Source: an uncultured Verrucomicrobiota bacterium (GTDB lineage Bacteria; Verrucomicrobiota; Verrucomicrobiia; Limisphaerales; UBA9464). From it: DNA of 6,934 nt. The stretch covers positions 1 through 6,934 of the forward strand of contig CAIYXO010000257.1 in NCBI GenBank assembly GCA_903930165.1, read 5' to 3'. The notes under the pieces were generated by a model. It was given only the letters and a program-made list of their open reading frames with translations. It was not told where the DNA came from and searched no databases. This document shows positions 1 to 6,191 of the stretch, in pieces (the stretch's first letter is position 1; each line of letters begins with the position of its first letter). The position numbers were made by a program, and so were the translations under genes.

Positions 1-578
1 AGGTTGGTGACCTGGAGCTTGGACATCAGGTGCATCCGGTGGGTCTCCACGGTCTTGGGGCTCAGCTCGAGGCTGAAGGCGATCTCCTTGGTGCTCTTGC
101 CCTCGGCAAGGGCCTGCAGCACCTCGCGTTCGCGGGCCGTCAGCAGTTCGCCGGCGCCGCCTGGGATGCCGGTCAGTTGGGGTTCCTCGAGATCGGGGCT
201 CAGGTGCCACTCGCGTCGGCGGGCCCGGTCGAGCGAGGAACGCAGGATCTGGAAGGAGTTGTCCTTGTTCAGGAACCCGTCCGCGCCCGCTTCCCGGGCC
301 TGCTGGATGGTCCTCGGGTCGTGGAAGGAGGAAAGGATGACCAGTCCTCCCCCGAAGCCTCCGGACCGCAGTCGTCGCACCGCCTCGATGCCGGACATCT
401 CGGGCATCGCGTTGTCGAACACGGCGACATCCGGCTTGAGGCGTTCCACCAATTCCAGGCCGCTGCGGCCGTCCGGGGCTTCCCCGACGACCTTCACCTC
501 CGGATCCCGCTCCAGGAGGCTCCGGAGGCCTTCGCGCAGGATGCCATGGTCATCGATGATCGCGACGCGTAGGGGCAT
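1..578 (-). CDS. NarL/FixJ-family response regulator, C-terminus cut by window edge
   Basis: Translation from the ATG at 576-578 gives 192 residues before the window ends. A TAG stop lies in frame 9 nt upstream, so this is the first possible start. Residues 1-120 form a receiver domain: acidic pair D9/D10, phosphoacceptor D55 in FDNAMPEMSG, switch Ser83 in VILSSF and Lys105 in GFLNKD. After a short linker, residues 147-192 (LTAREREVLQALAEGKSTKE, then the KTVETHRMHLMSKL recognition helix) are a LuxR-type HTH. The family usually runs about 205-220 residues, so roughly 15-25 are missing beyond the edge. It should be a cytoplasmic transcription factor that binds DNA as a phosphorylated dimer. It lies downstream of the chemoreceptor gene on the same strand, 141 bp away. 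The partner kinase is unproven; the hybrid kinase at 2703-6095 is a candidate. Family assignment is very secure; targets are unknown. Confidence 0.95.
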   Translation of the reverse strand, partial: MPLRVAIIDDHGILREGLRSLLERDPEVKVVGEAPDGRSGLELVERLKPDVAVFDNAMPEMSGIEAVRRLRSGGFGGGLVILSSFHDPRTIQQAREAGADGFLNKDNSFQILRSSLDRARRREWHLSPDLEEPQLTGIPGGAGELLTAREREVLQALAEGKSTKEIAFSLELSPKTVETHRMHLMSKLQVTN

Positions 579-580
579 GA

Positions 581-596
581 GTGGCTACCCTGCCAC
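581..596 (-). promoter_or_regulatory. Small leader hairpin before the response regulator start
   Basis: On the minus strand GTGGC and GCCAC pair around the 6-nt loop AGGGTA, and the ATG follows two bases later. The loop contains the only purine-rich, Shine-Dalgarno-like bases (AGGG) near the start. The stem is only 5 bp, so it could occur by chance in GC-rich DNA. A role in translation control is inference. Confidence 0.25.
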
Positions 597-657
597 CGAG
601 GCCCCCGGGAGTCCAACGCGTCCGTCGAGCGGCGGCTCATCGTCCTTGCCGACGTCC

Positions 658-677
658 CACCGGCGACGGAGCCGGTG
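658..677 (-). repeat. Hairpin CACCGGC/GCCGGTG in the receptor-regulator gap
   Basis: A perfect 7-bp inverted repeat (658-664 with 671-677) encloses a 6-nt loop. It shares bases 674-677 with the larger hairpin at 674-712, so in one transcript the two can only form fully one at a time. No T-tract follows on either strand. Confidence 0.35.
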
Positions 678-712
678 AGGGGATCGCAACCACGGCCACG
701 ATCCCCTTCACC
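674..712 (-). terminator. Strong hairpin just after the chemoreceptor stop, possible terminator or processing site
   Basis: GGGGATCG (679-686) pairs perfectly with CGATCCCC (699-706) around a 12-nt loop. The stem extends to about 13 bp (674-686 with 699-712) with one bulged base. It begins 7 bp beyond the chemoreceptor TGA at 720-722. No run of T follows on the minus strand, so it is not a classical intrinsic terminator. It may instead stabilise the 3' end of the receptor mRNA or reduce read-through into the response regulator. Confidence 0.4.
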
Positions 713-719
713 CGTTCCT

Positions 720-2495
720 TCACGAATGGCTCGAGTCCTTGTCGTCCGGCATCGGGATGAACTCTCCGCGCCGGTTATCCGGTGCCGATCCCGAAGGGGC
801 CGGGAAGGCGTGGTCGGTGCCGTTCCGGTGCAGTACGTATTGTCCCGGCGCCGCGGCGGCCCGTTGGAACGTTGTGTGTTGCGGCTTCGGCTGCGGTGCC
901 GGCGTGCCGTGGTGGACCGCGTTCGCCGCCTCGTAACGGTGCGCATGCTTCGCGGGAGCGGCCTCGGCGCCGCCGTCCTTCCGGCCCATGAACAGCTCCT
1001 GCACGGTCAACACCGCATCCTTCATCGTCCGGGCCTGGGCGCTGAGCTCCTCGCTGGCGCTGGCGCTTTCCTCGGAGCTCGCCGCGTTGCTCTGGGTCAC
1101 GCGGTCCATCTGGGTCACGGCGATGGTCACCTGGTTGATGCCCTGGCTCTGCTCCTGCGTGGCCGTGGCGATCTCGGCGACGAGCCGGTCGAGCTGCTGA
1201 ACGTTGCCCTGGATCTCCTCGAAGGAACGGGCCACGCGGGCGCTGATCTCGGAGCCCTGTTGGCTCTTATGGACGCTGTCCTCGATCTTGGCGGCGGTCT
1301 CGCGGGCGGCGGTGGCGCACCGCTGGGCGAGGGTGCGGACCTCGTCGGCGACGACCGCGAATCCGGCCCCGGCCTCGCCGGCGCGGGCGGCCTCCACCGC
1401 GGCGTTCAGGGCGAGGATGTTCGTCTGGAAGGCGATCTCGTCGATGTTCTTCAGGATTTTCGTGATCTCCGTGCTCGCCTGCTTGATGGCGTCCATGGCG
1501 GTCAGGAGGTTCCGGACCTCGGTGGCGCCGCCGTCCGCGGACTCGCGGGCCTTGGCGGCCGTGTGCTTGGCGGTGCGGGCGTTCTCGGCGTTCCGCTTGG
1601 TCATGCTGGTCATCTGCTCCAGCGAGGCGCTGGTCTCCTCGAGGCTGGCGGCCTGTTCGCTCGCGGAACCGGCCAGGGTCTGGCTGGAGGCGGCGATCTC
1701 GCGCGATGCGGCGGCGACCTGGTCGCTGGAGAGGTCGATCGAACGCAATGCCGTGTTGAGCGGGCGGACCACCATCGAGCGGTTCACCAGGTAGAAGAGC
1801 CCGGCGATCAAGAGGCTTCCGGGCACCACCCAGAGCAGCGTCGTGTTCATCCCGGCGGTCACGACCTTGTCCACGCGGTCGAGTCCCGACTTCAGCACGA
1901 ACGCGCCGTGGACCTCGCCGACCTTCCAGTTCTCCATGGGGAAGCCGACGATGTCCTTGCCGTCCTTGGTCGGGCTGTTCTTCGGGTCGCCGTGGCAGTC
2001 GAGGCAGTCGGCCGTGAGCATGATCGGACGGGCGAAGACGATTTGGTTCCCCTTCGTATCCACCTCGAAGTACTCCTCCTGGTCGCCCTTCTCCAGGAAG
2101 GCGAGGATCTTCTCCTCGTCCGGCGTCGGGTTGTTCTTCGGGTTGCGCGCCTGGTTCTTCGGGATGCGGAACTCGTAGCCTTCCTTCTCGGCCACCTTCG
2201 CCACCGCCTCCCAGGCGGCGACCACGGGAATCGTCCGGTAGAGCGTCGAGTTCCTCAGGTCCCCGTCCTTGTGGTACTGCTCCAGCATCCGCGTCATGTC
2301 GAAGGCGTTCCGCTTGTTCAGCGACGAGATCGACTCGCGGACGTTCTCGGCCTCCAGCACCGCGGCCCGCATGGTGTTCCGGGTGAGCTCGATGCCCTGG
2401 TTCCTGATGACCTTCCGCTGCACGAGCAGGCCGATGGCGACGCAGACCGCGATGGAACCGACGGTGGCCGCGATGATCTTGGTGGTGAGTGTCAT
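720..2495 (-). CDS. Methyl-accepting chemotaxis protein with periplasmic Tll0287-like c-type heme domain
   Basis: 591 residues from the ATG at 2493-2495; the GTG at 2543 would add 16 basic residues before the first membrane helix and is less likely. TM1 is about residues 7-25. Residues about 30-210 resemble the Tll0287-like/DUF3365 sensor domain, with the heme-attachment motif C164-L-D-C167-H168 followed by GDPKNSP. TM2 is about 219-237. Only a stub of HAMP remains (VVRPLNTALRSI, 242-253) before the methyl-accepting coiled coil. The signalling hairpin tip is canonical (DEIAFQTNILALNAAVEAAR, 352-371; FAVVADEVRTLA, 379-390) and should contact CheA/CheW. Residues about 505-591 are a disordered, His/Pro/Ala-rich tail without the NWETF-like pentapeptide for CheR/CheB docking. 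Heme attachment would occur in the periplasm through the cytochrome c maturation system. Known relatives suggest redox, oxygen, NO or similar sensing; the actual ligand is unknown. No clear Shine-Dalgarno sequence precedes the start. Confidence 0.93.
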   Translation of the reverse strand: MTLTTKIIAATVGSIAVCVAIGLLVQRKVIRNQGIELTRNTMRAAVLEAENVRESISSLNKRNAFDMTRMLEQYHKDGDLRNSTLYRTIPVVAAWEAVAKVAEKEGYEFRIPKNQARNPKNNPTPDEEKILAFLEKGDQEEYFEVDTKGNQIVFARPIMLTADCLDCHGDPKNSPTKDGKDIVGFPMENWKVGEVHGAFVLKSGLDRVDKVVTAGMNTTLLWVVPGSLLIAGLFYLVNRSMVVRPLNTALRSIDLSSDQVAAASREIAASSQTLAGSASEQAASLEETSASLEQMTSMTKRNAENARTAKHTAAKARESADGGATEVRNLLTAMDAIKQASTEITKILKNIDEIAFQTNILALNAAVEAARAGEAGAGFAVVADEVRTLAQRCATAARETAAKIEDSVHKSQQGSEISARVARSFEEIQGNVQQLDRLVAEIATATQEQSQGINQVTIAVTQMDRVTQSNAASSEESASASEELSAQARTMKDAVLTVQELFMGRKDGGAEAAPAKHAHRYEAANAVHHGTPAPQPKPQHTTFQRAAAAPGQYVLHRNGTDHAFPAPSGSAPDNRRGEFIPMPDDKDSSHS

Positions 2496-2502
2496 GGTGT
2501 TT

Positions 2503-2522
2503 CGGTGCTGCCGTCGGCACCG
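2503..2522 (-). promoter_or_regulatory. Leader hairpin before the chemoreceptor start
   Basis: CGGTGC (2503-2508) pairs perfectly with GCACCG (2517-2522) around 8 nt. In the receptor mRNA the stem ends 7 nt before the ATG, where a ribosome-binding site would normally sit; none is visible. A role in start-site accessibility is inferred. Confidence 0.3.
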
Positions 2523-2532
2523 GGGGAGGGTT

Positions 2533-2559
2533 GGGTCCCGCACTCCACGTGCGGGGTCC
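2533..2559. repeat. Imperfect inverted repeat in the divergent intergenic region
   Basis: CCCGCA (2537-2542) and TGCGGG (2550-2555) pair perfectly around a 7-nt spacer. On plus-strand RNA the stem extends to about 10 pairs, two of them G-U. The right side of the spacer contains the palindrome CACGTG (2546-2551). It lies in the 207-bp region shared by the two divergent genes. It could be an operator or just a structured leader. Confidence 0.3.
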
Positions 2560-2603
2560 GTCGCCTTCTCCGGTTCCGGGCTTTGGGACGGCTATAGGCT
2601 TTT

Positions 2604-2692
2604 GGTGGCCTGAGGTGAGTCAGGAAATTCCTGATACCGGCGTCCGACGGCTGTGGATAGTTTCGCAGAAGAAGGGGAGGATTCAGGCCACC
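2604..2692 (+). repeat. Perfect 10-bp inverted repeat spanning the hybrid-kinase leader
   Basis: GGTGGCCTGA (2604-2613) is the exact reverse complement of TCAGGCCACC (2683-2692), with 69 bp between. The right arm ends 10 nt before the kinase ATG. The enclosed loop holds the 15-bp dyad at 2620-2634 and the purine run GGGGAGG (2674-2680), which at 22 nt from the ATG is too far for a standard Shine-Dalgarno site. In RNA, pairing would place a 10-bp stem against the start codon. In DNA, the arms could be distant binding sites. Confidence 0.55.
2609..2634. promoter_or_regulatory. Candidate operator: 15-bp dyad TCAGGAAATTCCTGA plus an upstream half-site
   Basis: TCAGGAA (2620-2626), one A, then TTCCTGA (2628-2634) form a perfect 7-1-7 dyad. 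A further CCTGA half-site lies at 2609-2613. The half-sites therefore begin at 2609, 2620 and 2630, about one helical turn apart, so they face the same side of the DNA. A fourth TCAGG occurs at 2683. The site sits midway between two divergent genes, as expected for a shared operator. The regulator is unknown. The adjacent NarL/FixJ-type regulator is one candidate, since RcsB of that family recognises short dyads containing TTCCT; that link is inference. Confidence 0.45.
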
Positions 2693-2702
2693 CCGCGTTT
2701 CC

Positions 2703-5700
2703 ATGAGCAACGACTCCACCCACGGAAAGGTGCCGAACCCGGAGTTCCGCGGTTCGGCCGGAAAGCCGGGATCCAACGGGACGTTCCGCACCCCGCCGCC
2801 GATTTGGATCGTCGGCATGCCCCTCCTGGTCGCCGGGTCCGTCTTCGCCGCGGAACGGCTGAACCCGGGGCACACCGGACTTCACGCGGTGGTCGCCGGC
2901 CTGGTCGGCACTGCGTTGGCCGCCGGATGGCTGCGACAGTTCCGTCGCGCCGCTGCCGGCGCCGCCCAGGAAAGGGACCGGTTGCTCCTCGACGCCGGGG
3001 AATCCGGGAGGCGGGCCTCATGGCTGGAGCTTTCGCCGGTGTCGGTGATCGTCACGGATCCGTCCGGACGCATCCGCTGGGTCAATGCCGCCTTCACCCA
3101 GTTGACCGGCTTCGGACCCGAAGAGATCCAGGGAAGGACCCCGGGTTCCTTCCTCCAGGGCCCCGGCACGGATCCCGAGGCGGTCCGGCGCATGCGGGAG
3201 GCCATCCGGGCCGGCCGCGGATTCCGCTGCGAGGTGCTCAACTACACCAAGTCCGGCCGCGCCTGTTGGATCCAGGTGGACGCCGTCCCGATGCACGGCG
3301 ACGGCGGGACGCTCGAGGGCTTCCTGTCGGTCCAGACGGACATCACGGTCCGGCACCGCCTCGAGCGCGACGTCGAACTGGGGCGTCAGAAGCTGGCCGG
3401 ACTCATGGCGGCCGTGCCCGGGGTGGTCTTCGAGATGTTCCAGCAGCAGGACGGCACGCTCGGCTTCGGCTACTTCAGCGGAGGCCTTGGGGAGCTGGTT
3501 GGTATCCGGCCGGAATCGGCCATCGAGGATCCTTCCCTTTTCCTCAACTGCGTGTTTCCCGCGGACCGTTCGCCACTGGAGACCGCGATCCGGGATTCCT
3601 CCGCCGGATCCACCCCGCTGAAGCGGGTGTTCCGGGTCCTCCACCTCTCCCGGGGCGTACGTTCGGTTTCCTGCAGCGCGGTTCCCCAACGGCTCGAGGA
3701 CGGCGGCTGCCGCTGGACCGGCATGCTTGTCGACGTCACCGCCGAGGTGGAACGCGAGGCTTCCCTCCTGCGCCGCCAGCGGGACCTCGACCGTTTGGAA
3801 TCGCTCGCGCGCTTCGGCAGTTGGCGGCGTTGTCTCCGTACCGGCGCGACCGATGGCTCGGACGAACTCCACCGGATCCTCGGCGTGGAGATGGGTTTGC
3901 TCCGCGCCGGAAGCGATGGGTTCCTCGACCTGATCCATCCGGAGGACCGCGAGCGGTTCCAGGAGGTGATCCATGCCACGGAGGACGCCGGCCAGCCCTT
4001 CGAGACCGTGTTCCGCGTGATTTTGCCATCAGGCGGCATCCGGTGGATCCGGAGCCGCGGAGGTCGCGAGGTCGACGTGGACGGGCTGCCGTTGTCCGTG
4101 TGCGGCACGGTGCAGGATGTCACCGAGACGGTCCTGCAGGAACGCGAGCTGGCCACCTCCGAATCCCGCTGGCGTGCAGCGCTGGAGAGTGCCGGGGACG
4201 TGGTCTGGGAATGGGACATCCCTTCCGGTGCCATCGCCTATTCGGGCCGGTGGCACGATTTGTTCCAGGTCCCGGGAACCGCCGGTCCCAACACCTGGGA
4301 ACAGTGGCTTGAAAGGATCCACTCCGAGGACCGCCCCGGATTGGAGGTCGCGCTCGAGGATCTCCGCACGGGCTTCGCCGGGTGCCTTGCCGCCGAGTAC
4401 CGGGTTCGTGGCGGCGACGGACGATGGATCTGGGTCCGTGACTGCGGGACGGTCCTGGCCCGCGACGGCGCCGGAGGTCCGGTCCAGGTGGCCGGTTCCC
4501 TCACCGACATCACGGCGCGCAAGGTGATGGAATCCACCCTGGCGTCACAGGTCCGCCTGTTGGAGGAGATCCAGGGATTGGGCCGCATCGGGTTCTGGAG
4601 CCAGGGAGGCGATCCTCGGCACGTTGTCCTGTCCCCGGTGGCCAAGGGGTTGCTTGGAGGCGACGCCGTCGCGGCCAACTGGTCGGTCCGGCTCGGTTGG
4701 ATGGATCCCGCGGAACGGGAGGCGGTGGAGGCGGTGATGGGCGGGAATGCGGGCGCCGTGTCCTATGTGGTCGAGTACCGCGCGGGAACGGGTCCGGACG
4801 CCCCGTGGATCCGGGAGTCCGCCCACCGGATCGCGGACCCGGACAACGGCGGGTTCCGCGTCGAGGGATGGCTGCAGGACGTTTCTGCGCTCCACGCGGC
4901 GGCCTCATCGCGCCGCGAACTGGAGGAGCGCCTGCGTCATGCGCAAAGGATGGAGATGATCGGCACGCTCGCGGGCGGGATCGCCCACGACTTCAACAAC
5001 CTGCTGACCGGGATCCGGGGATTCGTCGACCTCGCGAAACTCACCCTGACCGGGAATCCGGATGCCAAGGGCTATCTCGACCATGCGTTGAGCGGAGCCG
5101 ACGAGGCGCGGGACCTCGTCCGGCGCCTGCTCGCGTTCGCACGGCAGGCACCCCGGGCGCTGGAGGGTGTGACCGACATCGCCCAGATGGTCCGCCAGGT
5201 GGCGCCGTTGTTGACCGCGACCTTCCCCGCGCAGGTCGCCCTGCAGGTGCGGACCGCTGACGGGCCGTGTCCCGTGGCGGGCGACCCGGCGGCGATGCAG
5301 CAGGCGCTGATGAACCTCTGTCTTGAGGCCGGGTTGTCCCACGGCGACTCCGCCGCCGCGGTGGAGGTTTCCGTCGAGCGCGACGGCGTTTCCCATGTCG
5401 TCCTGCGGGTTTCCGACTCCGGACCGGTGTCGGATCCGGCCGAGCGCAGGCGGCTCTTCGAGCCGTTCCGACTCGGCGCCTTCACGGCCTCGGACAGCCT
5501 CGGAGTCCCGGTGTCCCGAGGGATCTTCCTTGCCGTGGGCGGCGAGGCTTCGGTGGAGACGGCCGAGGGTGGCGGCTGTGCGTTTGTGGTCCGCCTGCCC
5601 ATGCTCGCATTGCCGGCCGCCGATTCCGTCCCGACGGATTCACGGGTTTCCCAGGTATCCTTCCTTCGCCCCGGAGCCGCCTTGCGGGTGGCGGTGGTCG

Positions 5701-6095
5701 ACGACGAACCGACGGTCCGGATCCTCCTCCGCGCCACACTCCAGAAGGCGGGACATTCCGTGGAGGTCCACGGGGACGCCCAGTCGCTTCTGGATGCCCT
5801 AAAATCGGGTCGTCCCGCACCCGACCTCCTGGTCACCGACCTGGCCATGCCTGGGATGTCGGGGGTCGAGCTGGTCGAACGGCTGCGGTCGGATGGCCTG
5901 AAGATCCCCGTGGTGGGAATGAGCGGGGATGCGAACCGTTTCAACACGACGCGGCTCGCGGTCCTGGGACCCTACGCCACGCTCAACAAGCCGTTCACGG
6001 TGCCGGAACTGCAGACCGCCCTCGACGCGGCGTTGGGTTCCTGCGCCGGGAGTCCGTCCGATGCGGGGTCTCCGGTTTCGGTCGAGGCGGCCTGA
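2703..6095 (+). CDS. Membrane-anchored multi-PAS hybrid histidine kinase with degenerate ATPase domain and receiver
   Basis: 1130 residues. ATG 2703 is used because a TAG lies in frame at 2658 with no alternative start between. Two N-terminal hydrophobic segments (about 34-50 and 59-76) anchor it, followed by a short basic linker. About five PAS domains follow: 105-217 (LOV-like), 229-350, 361-477, 486-606 and a diverged 618-730. The phosphoacceptor domain is intact (GTLAGGIAHDFNNLL, His762). The ATP-binding region (about 855-970) is eroded: the N-box reads NLCLEAG with Glu875 where NLxxNA has its Mg-binding Asn; G1 reads DSGPV instead of DxGxG; G2 reads SDSLGVP instead of GTGLGL. The receiver (about 993-1112) is complete: D1000/D1001, phosphoacceptor D1046 in DLLVTDLAMP, S1074, K1096. 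It may be a pseudokinase, phosphatase or relay rather than an autokinase. It is transcribed away from the chemoreceptor gene and faces efp. Confidence 0.93.
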   Translation: MSNDSTHGKVPNPEFRGSAGKPGSNGTFRTPPPIWIVGMPLLVAGSVFAAERLNPGHTGLHAVVAGLVGTALAAGWLRQFRRAAAGAAQERDRLLLDAGESGRRASWLELSPVSVIVTDPSGRIRWVNAAFTQLTGFGPEEIQGRTPGSFLQGPGTDPEAVRRMREAIRAGRGFRCEVLNYTKSGRACWIQVDAVPMHGDGGTLEGFLSVQTDITVRHRLERDVELGRQKLAGLMAAVPGVVFEMFQQQDGTLGFGYFSGGLGELVGIRPESAIEDPSLFLNCVFPADRSPLETAIRDSSAGSTPLKRVFRVLHLSRGVRSVSCSAVPQRLEDGGCRWTGMLVDVTAEVEREASLLRRQRDLDRLESLARFGSWRRCLRTGATDGSDELHRILGVEMGLLRAGSDGFLDLIHPEDRERFQEVIHATEDAGQPFETVFRVILPSGGIRWIRSRGGREVDVDGLPLSVCGTVQDVTETVLQERELATSESRWRAALESAGDVVWEWDIPSGAIAYSGRWHDLFQVPGTAGPNTWEQWLERIHSEDRPGLEVALEDLRTGFAGCLAAEYRVRGGDGRWIWVRDCGTVLARDGAGGPVQVAGSLTDITARKVMESTLASQVRLLEEIQGLGRIGFWSQGGDPRHVVLSPVAKGLLGGDAVAANWSVRLGWMDPAEREAVEAVMGGNAGAVSYVVEYRAGTGPDAPWIRESAHRIADPDNGGFRVEGWLQDVSALHAAASSRRELEERLRHAQRMEMIGTLAGGIAHDFNNLLTGIRGFVDLAKLTLTGNPDAKGYLDHALSGADEARDLVRRLLAFARQAPRALEGVTDIAQMVRQVAPLLTATFPAQVALQVRTADGPCPVAGDPAAMQQALMNLCLEAGLSHGDSAAAVEVSVERDGVSHVVLRVSDSGPVSDPAERRRLFEPFRLGAFTASDSLGVPVSRGIFLAVGGEASVETAEGGGCAFVVRLPMLALPAADSVPTDSRVSQVSFLRPGAALRVAVVDDEPTVRILLRATLQKAGHSVEVHGDAQSLLDALKSGRPAPDLLVTDLAMPGMSGVELVERLRSDGLKIPVVGMSGDANRFNTTRLAVLGPYATLNKPFTVPELQTALDAALGSCAGSPSDAGSPVSVEAA

Positions 6096-6132
6096 GCCGG
6101 GCCGGGTGCCAAGGCTGCGGGTCCCAACGCAA

Positions 6133-6156
6133 ACGCCCCGTCCGGGGACGGGGCGT
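6133..6156 (-). terminator. GC-rich hairpin, likely shared terminator of efp and the hybrid kinase
   Basis: ACGCCCCGT (6133-6141) pairs perfectly with ACGGGGCGT (6148-6156) around the 6-nt loop CCGGGG. It lies between two convergent genes, 37 bp after the kinase stop and 35 bp past the efp stop. On the minus strand the stem runs into TTTGCGTT, a short T-rich tail, so the best fit is an efp terminator. On the plus strand no T-tract follows, but the stem could still mark the kinase mRNA end. Confidence 0.7.
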
Positions 6157-6191
6157 CGATTCGCTGCGGGAGGTCCGGTTTGGCCGGCCGG

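Noticed and set aside
1267..2520. A 417-codon minus-strand frame in another phase over the same gene
   Set aside because: It is Arg/Gly/Pro/His-rich with no domain and overlaps the true chemoreceptor frame throughout.
2496..2543. Extending the chemoreceptor to the GTG at 2543
   Set aside because: It would add 16 residues rich in Arg ahead of TM1. The ATG at 2495 gives the usual short N-terminus directly before the membrane helix.
675..2597. A 640-codon plus-strand open frame covering the chemoreceptor gene
   Set aside because: Its translation is low-complexity Gly/Leu/Val/Arg/His with no recognisable domain. It is the antisense shadow of a GC-rich gene whose minus-strand product is a clear MCP.
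2674..2680. GGGGAGG as the Shine-Dalgarno site of the kinase gene
   Set aside because: It is 22 nt from the ATG, too far for normal pairing, and no in-frame start codon lies closer to it.
2489..4312. A 607-codon plus-strand frame overlapping the kinase gene
   Set aside because: It is Arg/Pro/Gly-rich composition typical of off-frame reading. The kinase frame carries all PAS motifs across the same bases.
5400..5620. A frameshift as the cause of the degenerate ATP-binding motifs
   Set aside because: The frame stays homologous on both sides and through the region (LFEPF, then GGGCAFVVRLP), and the other frames show no GTGLGL-like motif.
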